From Flavobacterium sp. SUN052 (lineage in GTDB: Bacteria > Bacteroidota > Bacteroidia > Flavobacteriales > Flavobacteriaceae), in NCBI RefSeq assembly GCF_028867935.1, contig NZ_JAPQNS010000004.1, forward strand, positions 124,001 to 188,000: a DNA stretch of 64,000 nt, written 5' to 3'. This document shows, piece after piece, positions 44,822 to 52,822 of the stretch. Within the stretch, counting starts at the first letter, position 1, and each line of letters begins with the position of its first letter. A model generated the notes under the pieces. It searched no databases, was not told the origin of the DNA, and was given only the letters and a program-made list of their open reading frames with translations. Both the position numbers and the translations under genes were made by a program.

Positions 44822-47707
44822 TCAGGATTTGAACTGACGGAGATTATACGTGAAGGTCAGCATGAAATAGCGATTCAGAACCAGCGACCGGCTGTCTTCG
44901 AGGTAGGTCTCCGAGAACGTCCGGCTGATGCTGTTGTTCTGGTTAAGTAGATCAAAAACTGACAGTTTCAACTCGCCATCTTGGTTCTTGAATAGCCGCT
45001 GGGCTATACTGGCGTTCCACAACGTAAACTGCTGATTGAAGCCCCCCGACAGACCCGCGTATCGCTGATAATTGATGTCGGAGCGTATCACCAGCCCTTT
45101 CCACGGGTTCCAGACAACGTTGGCTCCGGCAGCCTGCGTACTGAAACTGTTGTTCAACTGTGATTGCAACGTTGGTCCATCGTAACGGTTGACGACCCGG
45201 TTGTAGCCATATGCGTAGGAGAGGTTGAAATCGATTTTTTCGCTGATGTTGCTGCTCAGCACCACGCCCTGGCTAACGGCATATGAATTGGCCCGGTTAA
45301 CCTGGTTATTAATCAGGCTGGGTGTGCGGTTGTAGCTCAGCGTGGTGTTCAGATTCAGGTTGCTTTTCATAAACGTGAGCGGGGTGCCAAACGAAACGAA
45401 CGCCCGCGAATTCAGGGCCTCTTCAAGGTTGATGGGCCGGGTAAGTTGGGTTCCTTTTTGTAGAAAAACACCCTGGCCTGTTGAGGACGTTACGTCGGGA
45501 ACAAACGCAGCCGTATCGGCAATAAACAGCGATGAACCAATGGGGTTCATGGTGTAATTGAGGTTCAGCAACGCCACCAGGCTGTTGGCTTTTTCGGCCG
45601 ATGTTTTGGTGAAGCGGGTAGTCAAAACGTGGCTGTAACTTTGCTTCAGATTGGGATTCCCAATGGTCTGGAGCAGAGGATTGGTGTTGTTGAGCACGTT
45701 TTGCAACTGATTGATGCTGGGTGCCTGGGTGTTAGTGCGGTAGGTGAACCGGAACCGCTGATCTTCCGTAAATCGGTAATCGGCCGTGATGGTGGGCAGC
45801 AGGTTCGTGAACGTGCGGCTAACCTGATCAGTACGGGGGAAAAGCTGTTCGCTCAAGAGGTCGGCGTGCTGCAGATCCAGCGAAGCCGACAACCGCAAGG
45901 TCTTGTTATTTAGGTTGTAGCCCACCCCTGCCCGTTGGGTTAGGTAGTCGTTGTCGAAACGGTTACTGAGCAGGGAGTCGAGCCGATCATACTGATCCGA
46001 CAGCGGGTTGAGCCGGTAGGTTAATCGGTCAGAATTGCTGCGGTTGAGGCCCGCATTGTACGAAAACTGCAAAATGCCCTTGCCCACCGGCTCCGTATAA
46101 TTCAGATTCGCCGAGAGCTGGTAACTGTTCGATGCGGTGTTGGTTTGTTGATTGAGTATCTGGCGGGTAGTATCGCGCTCCAGAAATTCGTTGAACGACG
46201 ACAACGAATTCATCCCGTTGCGGTCGTTGATAGTAGTGCCGAGATTGATCGAAAACGTACGTCCACGTTTTTCGAAGCGGTGACGAAACAACAAGGAGTT
46301 GCCAAATGAAAAGCCCTGATTGTTGGCCGAATAAACGTTGTCGGATTGGTTGAGCAAATTGTTGCCCAGCCGGGTTTCACTGTTAGTGAGCGAGTTAGAC
46401 TGGTTCGTCTGGAAGCTCAACCGGGGCGTCATCAATATCGAATTGTTCCGGTTGATGGTATAGTCGAGCCGGAAGTTGAGCCGGTGGTTGAGGTTGGTGC
46501 TGGTGTTGCTCGATTGCTCGCGGTAGGTCTGAGTCGAGTCGCCGACGTTCTGGTAATATTCTCGCAGTACCGATTGCTGGTTACGGTTAGTGGTCTGGTT
46601 CAGGAAATAACTCCCCCGAACGGTTAATTTTTTGCCCCAGTTGTCGCTGTAGTTGATACCTAGTGAGTTGGTTGTGTTAATGCCGCTTTGCTGGCCAACC
46701 AGGAAGTTATCGGTGCTACCACCACCACCAGCTCCGGCTCCTCCACCTCCCCGGCCCCCGCGACCACCTCCCTGGCGGCCCCCGCCCCCGCGCTGACCAC
46801 CACCTCCGCCCCCGCCCTGAACCCCGAGCAAATCCTGACTCGAAAAGTTCTGCTGGTTGACGTTATTACTCTGACCGATAATTGAGATACGCCGGTCGCC
46901 TTTAAACAAGTTAACACTGCCCCCGGCTGCATAGGTTGCGTCGGTACCAGCCACGGGCGTTCCGATACCGCCATATACCTTACCAAACTGGCCGTTGCGT
47001 TTATCGGCTCGGGTGACGATGTTGATCGTTTTGAGCGTGTTCCCATCGTTGACACCCGTAAACTGCGACTGGTCGCTGAGTCGGTCGAACACTTCGATTT
47101 TGTCGATCACTTCGGCGGGCAGGTTCTTCAGCGCGATAGTTGGATCGTCGCCAAAAAACGGTTTGCCATCCACCAAAATCTCCCGTACATCTTCACCCTG
47201 CACTTTTATGCCCCCACCACTCATATCGACGCCCGGCATTTTCTTGATCAGGTCTTCGGCCTGCGCATCGCGGTTCACTTTGAAAGCACTCGCGTTGAAC
47301 TGTAGGGTATCGCCTTTTTGCTCAGCTGTGAGCGTTTTGCCTTTTACCAACACCTCGTTCAACTGACGAGCTACCTCGCTCAACTGAATGACAGGCAACT
47401 GAACCCGCCCCGAATCGACGCTCACCGTTTGCTCTGAAGGGGTAAAGCCCACAAACGAAGCCGACAGTTGATACGAACCAAGGGGCAGGTTTTCGAGCAG
47501 AAAACGCCCATCTATATCGGTAATGACACCCCGGCGAACGGTGCTGTCGGTTGTGCTATTGAACCGGATAGTGACGCCGATAAGAGCTTCGCCTTTGGGG
47601 TCTGTAACGGAGCCACTAACCGAGCCGAGTTGCTGGCCGTAGCTGAGAGAAGTTATCAGCACCAGCGACAGCAAGCCGATAGCGCGAAGAGTGAATGAGG
47701 TTTTCAT
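44822..47707 (-). CDS. TonB-dependent outer-membrane receptor with glycine-rich insert
   Basis: 961 aa from the ATG at 47707, which opens a signal peptide (LLSLVLITSLSYGQ); an upstream in-frame ATG at 47764 is unlikely. Residues about 24-110 are a carboxypeptidase-regulatory-like beta-sandwich (GSVSGSVTDPKGEALIGV). The plug domain follows (VNRDAQAEDLIKKMPGVDMSGG, ILVDGKPFFGDDP), then a long outer-membrane beta-barrel ending in alternating aromatic residues (NRYFMLTFTYNLRQF). Between plug and barrel, about residues 300-335, lies a stretch of roughly 30 mostly Gly and Arg residues, not usual in this family and probably a surface loop. No SusD partner is adjacent, so the substrate is unknown. 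It is the last gene of the group led by the ECF sigma factor. Confidence 0.9.
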   Translation of the reverse strand: MKTSFTLRAIGLLSLVLITSLSYGQQLGSVSGSVTDPKGEALIGVTIRFNSTTDSTVRRGVITDIDGRFLLENLPLGSYQLSASFVGFTPSEQTVSVDSGRVQLPVIQLSEVARQLNEVLVKGKTLTAEQKGDTLQFNASAFKVNRDAQAEDLIKKMPGVDMSGGGIKVQGEDVREILVDGKPFFGDDPTIALKNLPAEVIDKIEVFDRLSDQSQFTGVNDGNTLKTINIVTRADKRNGQFGKVYGGIGTPVAGTDATYAAGGSVNLFKGDRRISIIGQSNNVNQQNFSSQDLLGVQGGGGGGGQRGGGGRQGGGRGGRGGGGAGAGGGGSTDNFLVGQQSGINTTNSLGINYSDNWGKKLTVRGSYFLNQTTNRNQQSVLREYYQNVGDSTQTYREQSSNTSTNLNHRLNFRLDYTINRNNSILMTPRLSFQTNQSNSLTNSETRLGNNLLNQSDNVYSANNQGFSFGNSLLFRHRFEKRGRTFSINLGTTINDRNGMNSLSSFNEFLERDTTRQILNQQTNTASNSYQLSANLNYTEPVGKGILQFSYNAGLNRSNSDRLTYRLNPLSDQYDRLDSLLSNRFDNDYLTQRAGVGYNLNNKTLRLSASLDLQHADLLSEQLFPRTDQVSRTFTNLLPTITADYRFTEDQRFRFTYRTNTQAPSINQLQNVLNNTNPLLQTIGNPNLKQSYSHVLTTRFTKTSAEKANSLVALLNLNYTMNPIGSSLFIADTAAFVPDVTSSTGQGVFLQKGTQLTRPINLEEALNSRAFVSFGTPLTFMKSNLNLNTTLSYNRTPSLINNQVNRANSYAVSQGVVLSSNISEKIDFNLSYAYGYNRVVNRYDGPTLQSQLNNSFSTQAAGANVVWNPWKGLVIRSDINYQRYAGLSGGFNQQFTLWNASIAQRLFKNQDGELKLSVFDLLNQNNSISRTFSETYLEDSRSLVLNRYFMLTFTYNLRQFKS

Positions 47708-47732
47708 AGCGTTGAGTGTTGAGAATAGGGGT

Positions 47733-47765
47733 GATGAATGATGACCTTGTGGGTCATCATTCATC
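47733..47765 (-). terminator. Intercistronic hairpin before the receptor gene
   Basis: GATGAATGATGACC (47733-47746) and its exact complement (47752-47765) form a 14-bp stem with a 5-nt loop, in the 69-bp gap between the PepSY-like gene and the receptor start. No T-run follows, so an attenuator or processing site between the two genes is more likely than a full stop. Confidence 0.5.
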
Positions 47766-47776
47766 GTTCATTCAGC

Positions 47777-48166
47777 TTACTTGTTGGGCTGCCGACGGCC
47801 ACCGCCCTGACCGTTACGGGCAGGCATTTCACGGTTTTGCAGAATCTCGCCTTTGCTGTCTGCTACCAAGACCCGACGTGGTTTATCGGTTTCGGTGAGC
47901 ACGACCATGAATTTACCATCCTTCGTCTTGCCCATCCGGCGCAGCGTTGCGTTCGGGTAGGTTTGCTTAATATGCGATGTCAGAGCGGTAGGCAGATCTT
48001 TTTCGGCTACCTGCTCCATATCCCTGAACTGCCCCCTTGGGCCACGGGCGCTATCCTGTTGCATTCCGGCGCGTCGGCCACCTCCTCCGCCCTTGCGGTC
48101 CTGCGCCATGGTGCTTGTTAGAAAAAAGAGAGATAGAAAGGCGGTGGCAATGAGTGTCTTTTGCAT
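47777..48166 (-). CDS. Small exported PepSY-like protein
   Basis: 129 aa. Signal peptide 1-22 (LSLFFLTSTMAQ), then a Gly/Arg-rich stretch (DRKGGGGGRRAG), then a PepSY-like fold at about 53-112: LTSHIKQTYPNATLRRMGKTKDGKFMVVL shows the IxxxYPxAxIxxxxxxxxGxYxV pattern and RRVLVADSKGEIL the closing strands. Such periplasmic proteins are thought to inhibit or bind partners, but the function is unproven. The Gly/Arg-rich tract resembles the one in the receptor encoded next, which hints that the two proteins act at the same site. Probably the same operon as the receptor. Confidence 0.72.
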   Translation of the reverse strand: MQKTLIATAFLSLFFLTSTMAQDRKGGGGGRRAGMQQDSARGPRGQFRDMEQVAEKDLPTALTSHIKQTYPNATLRRMGKTKDGKFMVVLTETDKPRRVLVADSKGEILQNREMPARNGQGGGRRQPNK

Positions 48167-48416
48167 GATTGATACGCGGTTTATTTGTTGTTTATGTGAT
48201 TCAAATGACCTTCTTCGTGAAGGCCATCAATGGGGTAGGTCCTCAAACCGATAGAAACTTGCGGTGGCAGGAGAAAAAAACCTCACCCCCTGCCCCTCTC
48301 CTTGCTAAGGAGAGGGGTGTCTTACTTACCAATATTCTTTAGGCGACCAAAACAGATAAATGCTGACCGTTGAAGTCTCCCCTCTCCTTTTGAAGGAGAG
48401 GGGTTGGGGGTGAGGT
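48167..48416. other. 250-bp spacer holding a REP-like element
   Basis: Between the Spy-like and PepSY-like genes. Most of it is the nested palindromic repeat at 48278-48418. The rest (48167-48277) shows no gene and could contain the promoter of the PepSY-like gene. Confidence 0.5.
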
Positions 48417-48418
48417 TT
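48278..48418. repeat. Nested palindromic REP/BIME-like element
   Basis: Two hairpins with identical 11-bp arms (CCCCTCTCCTT / AAGGAGAGGGG at 48293-48317 and 48379-48403) lie inside an outer 13-bp pair (AAACCTCACCCCC at 48278-48290 and its complement at 48406-48418). The outer arm overlaps the stop codon of the Spy-like gene. The structure is typical of dispersed intergenic repeats that are mobilised in trans, and it can also act as a bidirectional terminator. CCCCTCTCC-type units of this kind recur in several bacterial phyla. Confidence 0.75.
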
Positions 48419-48926
48419 ACGGGGTCGTTCCGCGCCCTGGTCTAAAAGCCCGGTTTCGCCCACCTGCTCCCGGCGTTCGGAATGCCCGACCCGGTAACTC
48501 ACTCAGCAATTTGTTGAGTAACCGACGCTGCTCCGGTGTGCAAATACCCGCAACCCGGTCGAAATGAGCCAGTGTCAACAAATCAGTCTCAACGGCTTGA
48601 CGGTGAAAAGCCACGGCCAGTTCGCGTCGCTGCGATTCCGTAAAGGAAGAGTCGAGCAGGCGGAAATAAGCGCGTCGGCTCTGGCGAATCGATTGCTGCC
48701 GGGCTTTCATCTGGTCGAAATATAGTTTCTGAAAGCTCCGCAACTGTTGCCGTTGTTCGGGGCTGAACTGGAGCGTATCGGCCAGAAAAGCACCTGTTCC
48801 TATTCGACTACGTCGGCGTTCTGAATGGTCGGGTCGAAGCCAGAGCCAGCTTAACAGACCGATATTAAGGACTACAAGGGCAAAAATTAGGCCCGTTAGT
48901 AAACGGACGCGACGGTTATCATTCAT
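48417..48926 (-). CDS. Spy/CpxP-like membrane-anchored periplasmic protein
   Basis: 169 aa from the ATG at 48926, which overlaps the preceding stop by a few bases; an ATG at 48938 would add four residues. One N-terminal membrane helix (LLTGLIFALVVLNIGLLSWLWL) is followed by a charged helical domain containing LQFSPEQRQQLRSFQKLYFDQM and a second CTPEQRRLLNKLL. These LTxxQ-like motifs are characteristic of periplasmic heavy-metal sensor and envelope-stress adaptor proteins of the Spy/CpxP group. Third gene of the sigma-factor unit; it probably modulates the sigma or anti-sigma switch or protects envelope proteins. The C-terminus is Arg/Gly-rich. Confidence 0.72.
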   Translation of the reverse strand: MNDNRRVRLLTGLIFALVVLNIGLLSWLWLRPDHSERRRSRIGTGAFLADTLQFSPEQRQQLRSFQKLYFDQMKARQQSIRQSRRAYFRLLDSSFTESQRRELAVAFHRQAVETDLLTLAHFDRVAGICTPEQRRLLNKLLSELPGRAFRTPGAGGRNRAFRPGRGTTP

Positions 48927-49245
48927 AAGCCAGTACAATTGGGTCTAACTCGTATTCATCTAAAGGAGAAGCGGCTACCGTAGTCTGATCGGTGGGAGAT
49001 AGCCAAACTGACCCGGCCACCACACCCACGTTGAGCAGTACCAGCAAGCTCAGAGCCGAATAGGCATAAGCTGGCCGGCGGAGCCACCAGGGTAGCCAGC
49101 TGGCTGACTCCACTGATTGGTTGAGCCGTGCCTGTAATCGCGTGTAAAAAAACGGCCGGAGTTCGGGTTGTGGGCGTTTGCCCCAACGCTGAAAGTCGGA
49201 TTCCCACCGCTCTGGTTCATCGGGTTCTTGTGTTGATGCATTCAT
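48919..49245 (-). CDS. One-TM protein, putative anti-sigma factor
   Basis: 108 aa. A cytoplasmic N-terminal segment (about 1-55, with WESDFQRWGKRPQP and FFYTRLQARL), one membrane helix (about 60-83, YSALSLLVLLNVGVVAGSVWL), and a short acidic periplasmic tail. No domain is recognised. It overlaps the sigma-factor stop by 4 bp (ATGA), and its size and topology suit a minimal anti-sigma factor. The role is inferred from position and topology only. Confidence 0.62.
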   Translation of the reverse strand: MNASTQEPDEPERWESDFQRWGKRPQPELRPFFYTRLQARLNQSVESASWLPWWLRRPAYAYSALSLLVLLNVGVVAGSVWLSPTDQTTVAASPLDEYELDPIVLAYE

Positions 49246-49853
49246 GGCGTAACGTATGGGGTTAGTTCTTTGCGTAATGTTTGACGGGCGCGGAACAGGA
49301 GTGATTCAACCGCCGAGACCGAGGTTTGCATAACGGCAGCTATTTCCTGATACGACAATTCTTCCTGATAATGCAGCGTGAAAGCTACCTTTTGCGACTC
49401 AGCCAGCGATTGCACCGCCCGGCTAATGTGGTGGATTCGTTCGTCGGTTTCCAAAATCGTTTCAGGAGTTTGAAAATCGGGTGGATCATATCGCTCTGGT
49501 TCGTCGTCGCCAAAGAGGCTGGTCAGAAACGCAAACCGCTTTTTACGTTTTCGGTCGCGTTCCTTTTTCAAGGCCCTTGACGTTGTTATTCGGTAAAGCC
49601 AGGTGGCCAGACTAGCCTCCCCACGAAAATTACTGACGGTCCGATACACCTCTTCAAAAACTTCCTGCGCCACATCTTCAGCTTCTTCGGGCAGTTGAAC
49701 AATAGCCAACGCCGTGCGAAATACCCGCGCCTGGTAGGTCTCTACCAGCCACCGAAAGGTAGCTTCGTCGCCTTGTTGAAGGCGGTCGAGTCGGGATAGT
49801 TCGTCGGTTTGTTCGTTCACTACATCGTGGGTCTTTTGACTATTAGGCCCCAA
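49242..49853 (-). CDS. ECF-type RNA polymerase sigma factor
   Basis: 203 aa. Region 2 (about 35-105) includes FRWLVETYQARVFRTALAIV, EEAEDVAQEVFEEVYR and FRGEASLATWLYRITTSRAL. A charged linker (RKRKKRFAFL, DDEPERYDPP) separates it from region 4 (about 145-197, LAESQKVAFTLHYQEELSYQEIAAVMQTSVSAVESLLFRAR). The layout is that of extracytoplasmic-function sigma factors. It heads a unit with a one-TM protein and a Spy-like protein and lies upstream of a PepSY-like protein and a TonB receptor, so control of envelope or uptake genes is likely. Divergent from htpG. Confidence 0.92.
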   Translation of the reverse strand: MGPNSQKTHDVVNEQTDELSRLDRLQQGDEATFRWLVETYQARVFRTALAIVQLPEEAEDVAQEVFEEVYRTVSNFRGEASLATWLYRITTSRALKKERDRKRKKRFAFLTSLFGDDEPERYDPPDFQTPETILETDERIHHISRAVQSLAESQKVAFTLHYQEELSYQEIAAVMQTSVSAVESLLFRARQTLRKELTPYVTP

Positions 49854-49932
49854 CTATAACCCAAACTTGCGGTCATCAGCAAGGTATTTTTTACTTTTTT
49901 GGTCGCCAATTCTTGTCGTTACTCTGTCAATC

Positions 49933-49966
49933 TGTCAGCCCCGGCCGGTCTGGAACAACTTTTGGA
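49933..49966 (+). promoter_or_regulatory. Possible heat-shock/sigma-54-like promoter of htpG
   Basis: TGTCAG (49933) is followed by TGGAACAACTTTTGGA (49951-49966). The second part keeps the GG of a -24 box with N10 spacing but has GG instead of GC at -12. It is about 60 bp before the htpG start. Tentative. Confidence 0.25.
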
Positions 49967-50024
49967 GAGAAGGTGAGCAGCAAGTTTTCACTTAATATTT
50001 AAATCGCTCATTCGCCAATCCATT

Positions 50025-51863
50025 ATGGAAGCCGTACAGAACGAAAAAGGGCAGATCTCGATCCATACCGAGAATATCTTCCCGATTATCAAGAAATTCC
50101 TTTATTCCGACCACGAGATTTTCCTCCGCGAATTGGTCTCCAATGCGGTCGATGCCACCCAGAAATTGTCAAAATTAGCGTCGTATGGCGAGTTCAACGG
50201 CGAAATCGGCGACGATCTGAAAGTGACCGTGGCCTTTGACAAGGATGCCAAAACCATTACCATCAGCGACCGGGGTATCGGTATGACCGCCGATGAAATT
50301 AAGAAATATATTAACCAGATTGCCTTTTCGGGAGCTACCGAGTTTCTCGAAAAGTATAAAGATAAGAGCAGTGGCCAACCTGACGAAAAGACCATTATCG
50401 GCCATTTCGGGTTAGGTTTCTATTCGGCGTTCATGGTTGCTCGTGAAGTCGAAATTATTTCCAAGTCCTACCAGGATGAACCGGCCACCCGCTGGATTTG
50501 CGACGGCTCAACGGAGTTCGAAATTGGTCCCGCCGAACGGGCTGAGCGCGGAACGGACGTGATTTTGCACATTGCCGAAGATTCGGAGGAGTTTCTGGAT
50601 AAATCCCGCTTGCAGGGTATTCTGGAGAAATACGGCAAATTCCTGCCCGTTCCGATTGAGTTTGATGGCGAGGTGATCAACAACACCACCCCAATCTGGA
50701 CAAAAGCACCCGCCGACCTCACCGACGAAGATTACAAGAATTTCTACCGCGAGTTGTACCCGATGAGCGAAGAACCGCTTTTCTGGATTCACCTTAATGT
50801 CGATTATCCGTTTAACCTGACGGGTGTTCTGTACTTCCCGAAACTGAAAGACGGATTCCAGTTCAAGCGTGAGAAAATCCAACTCTATAGCCGTCAGGTG
50901 TTCATCACCGACGAGGTGAAAGATGTTGTCCCCGACTTCCTGATGCTGTTACACGGCGTAATTGACTCGCCAGACATTCCGCTGAACGTGTCTCGCTCGT
51001 TTTTGCAGGCCGACTCGAATGTTAAGAAAATTAACAGCTACATCACCCGCAAGGTAGCCGACAAACTGAACGATCTCTTCAAATCTGATCGCAAAGGATA
51101 CGAAGAGAAGTTTGACGACATCGGGCTGTTTGTGAAATACGGTATCCTAAGCGACGATAAGTTCTGGGAGAAAGCCAAAGAGTTTGTTTTGCTGAAAAAC
51201 ACCGAAGGGAATTTCTACACGCTCAACGAATACCGCGAGCATGTGCAGGCTAACCAGACAGATAAAGGTGAAACGCTGGTGATGCTGTACACGACCAATC
51301 CTCAGCAGCAACATGCCTACGTGGAGTCGGCAACCCGCCGTGGATACGATGTGTTGCTGATGGACAGCCAGATTGATGCGCACTTCATCAACTCGCTGGA
51401 ATACAAGCTGGAGAAAACATCCCTGAAGCGCGTCGATGCCGATACGCTCGACAAGTTGATCGACAAAGGTCTGAACAACGAAAGCGTATTGTCGGCTGAT
51501 GATCAGACAAAGCTGAAGGAGGTGTTCGAGAAGACGCTGGATAACAAGTCGTTGACAATCAACGTAGAGTCGATGCCTTCTGATGAGTTGCCCGTGACCA
51601 TCACCGTACCTGAGTTTATGCGCCGGATGAAGGATATGTCAGCCCTGTCGGGTGAGCAGTCGATGTTTGGTACAATGCCCGTGATGTATACGCTCTCCAT
51701 CAACGCCAACCATCCGCTGACGGCCAAAGTCCTCGCCACTATCGACGAAGCTCAGCAGCAAACGCTGGTAAAACAGTTGTATGACCTCGCTCTGCTCGCG
51801 CAAAACATGCTGACCGGCGCCGGTTTGACAGCCTTTGTACGGCGGTCGGTGGAGCAGTTGTAG
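50025..51863 (+). CDS. htpG: Chaperone protein HtpG (Hsp90 family)
   Basis: 612 aa, close to the usual bacterial length. The N-terminal ATPase domain has FLRELVSNAVDATQKL (Glu for hydrolysis, Asn for Mg-ATP), DRGIGM, and the lid GHFGLGFYSAFMV. The middle domain contains LYFPKLKDGFQFKREKIQLYSRQVFI, DVVPDFLMLLHGVIDSPDIPLNVSRSFLQ with the catalytic-loop Arg. The C-terminal dimerisation domain follows. It is a cytosolic ATP-dependent dimeric chaperone acting with DnaK and ClpB on late folding states. Transcribed alone, ending in a strong palindromic terminator; other stress genes (Hsp20, PIN toxin) lie nearby. Confidence 0.97.
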   Translation: MEAVQNEKGQISIHTENIFPIIKKFLYSDHEIFLRELVSNAVDATQKLSKLASYGEFNGEIGDDLKVTVAFDKDAKTITISDRGIGMTADEIKKYINQIAFSGATEFLEKYKDKSSGQPDEKTIIGHFGLGFYSAFMVAREVEIISKSYQDEPATRWICDGSTEFEIGPAERAERGTDVILHIAEDSEEFLDKSRLQGILEKYGKFLPVPIEFDGEVINNTTPIWTKAPADLTDEDYKNFYRELYPMSEEPLFWIHLNVDYPFNLTGVLYFPKLKDGFQFKREKIQLYSRQVFITDEVKDVVPDFLMLLHGVIDSPDIPLNVSRSFLQADSNVKKINSYITRKVADKLNDLFKSDRKGYEEKFDDIGLFVKYGILSDDKFWEKAKEFVLLKNTEGNFYTLNEYREHVQANQTDKGETLVMLYTTNPQQQHAYVESATRRGYDVLLMDSQIDAHFINSLEYKLEKTSLKRVDADTLDKLIDKGLNNESVLSADDQTKLKEVFEKTLDNKSLTINVESMPSDELPVTITVPEFMRRMKDMSALSGEQSMFGTMPVMYTLSINANHPLTAKVLATIDEAQQQTLVKQLYDLALLAQNMLTGAGLTAFVRRSVEQL

Positions 51864-51891
51864 AAGAAAACGTATGATTTTAATTTAGAGA

Positions 51892-51939
51892 ATAATGAAA
51901 AACAGCCGAAGTGAGCTCACTTCGGCTGTTTTTCATTAT
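51892..51939. terminator. 48-bp perfect palindrome, terminator of htpG
   Basis: A perfect palindrome centred between 51915 and 51916. The stem core is AACAGCCGAAGTGAG, followed by TTTTT and preceded by AAAAA, so it can work in both directions. It begins 29 bp after the htpG stop. Confidence 0.9.
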
Positions 51940-52003
51940 AATTCTTTCTGGAAATGCGCTAAAGCTGGCTCTTTCCTTGTTACATTTCAGAAACGAATAG
52001 CCT

Positions 52004-52231
52004 ATGGAAACGCTAACAATTGAGCTGAAGAACCCGAAGGCCCGAAAGCTAATCGACGATTTGGTTGATCTGGGTATTATATCAGTGAAAGAATCGCAGC
52101 CTGCCTGGCTTGACTTGTGGAATAAGCTGGATCGCCAACTTCCCCAAACAGAACCCGATCTGACCGAGGTCGACATCATGGCCGAGATCCAGGCCTATCG
52201 ACGTGAGAAAAAGGCCAGTCGTTCTTTATGA
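52004..52231 (+). CDS. Probable antitoxin of a PIN-domain pair
   Basis: 75 aa, acidic and charged. It begins METLTIELKNPKARKLIDDL, the pattern of short antitoxin-like proteins found before PIN toxins in Bacteroidota, and ends in a helical tail (DIMAEIQAYRREKK). No ribbon-helix-helix or AbrB fold can be assigned with certainty. Its stop overlaps the PIN start by 4 bp (ATGA), which is typical of toxin-antitoxin operons. Antitoxin role inferred from context. Confidence 0.7.
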   Translation: METLTIELKNPKARKLIDDLVDLGIISVKESQPAWLDLWNKLDRQLPQTEPDLTEVDIMAEIQAYRREKKASRSL

Positions 52232-52641
52232 GAATTGTTATTGATACAAACGATTTCATTAGTGCATTGATCGGCAAAAGGCACCGGGAGAAACTAACAA
52301 CCATTCTGAGTATCTTGTCGATCGAAATAGTTGCTGACCAAAACTTGCTGACAGAAATAGCCGATGTTGCCCGCCGGGAAAAGTTTCGAAAGTATGTTTC
52401 CCTAGAGGAGGTGAATCTTTTTTTGGACGTTCTCAACAATCGGTTTGTTATAATTACTCCCTCCACTGTCGTAACTGACAGCCCTGATCCTGACGACAAC
52501 TACCTGTTATCGTTAGCCGTAGATGCTCAGGCTGACTATTTGGTAACTGGTGACAAAGATCATCTACTGGCTTTGAACCCTTATCGAGGTATCCAGATCA
52601 TCCGCTTACAAACTCTGTTGGATATTTTAGCTGGAGTATAA
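52228..52641 (+). CDS. PIN-family toxin (putative ribonuclease)
   Basis: 137 aa. It matches the PIN subfamily annotated as putative toxin-antitoxin toxin components: acidic residues in VIDTNDFIS (about 4-12), a Glu in LLTEIADV (about 43), DSPDPDDNYLLSLAVDAQADYLVTGDKDHL (about 85-114) with the further conserved Asp residues. These bind Mg or Mn for RNA cleavage. Translationally coupled to the small gene before it. All the expected acidic positions are present, so it is probably active. Confidence 0.87.
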   Translation: MRIVIDTNDFISALIGKRHREKLTTILSILSIEIVADQNLLTEIADVARREKFRKYVSLEEVNLFLDVLNNRFVIITPSTVVTDSPDPDDNYLLSLAVDAQADYLVTGDKDHLLALNPYRGIQIIRLQTLLDILAGV

Positions 52642-52759
52642 TCTTGCCTACCCATATCAAATCTCCGTCAACCAGTAATCTCTGGATATTCGGTGCTAGT
52701 TGTCAAAGACGGTTAATTGAGTGAAGTGAAAACTGCTGGGAGTAAAGCGTTCATAAACC

Positions 52760-52808
52760 AAAAAACTGGCTAAATATGGAATCAGATTCCATATTTAGCC
52801 AGTTTTTT
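52760..52808. terminator. 24-bp perfect-stem bidirectional terminator
   Basis: Arms 52760-52783 and 52785-52808 are exact complements (core CTGGCTAAATATGGAATC) with essentially no loop, flanked by A6 and T6. It lies between the convergent PIN and Hsp20 genes and serves both. Confidence 0.9.
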
Positions 52809-52822
52809 GAGCTTTTACTACG

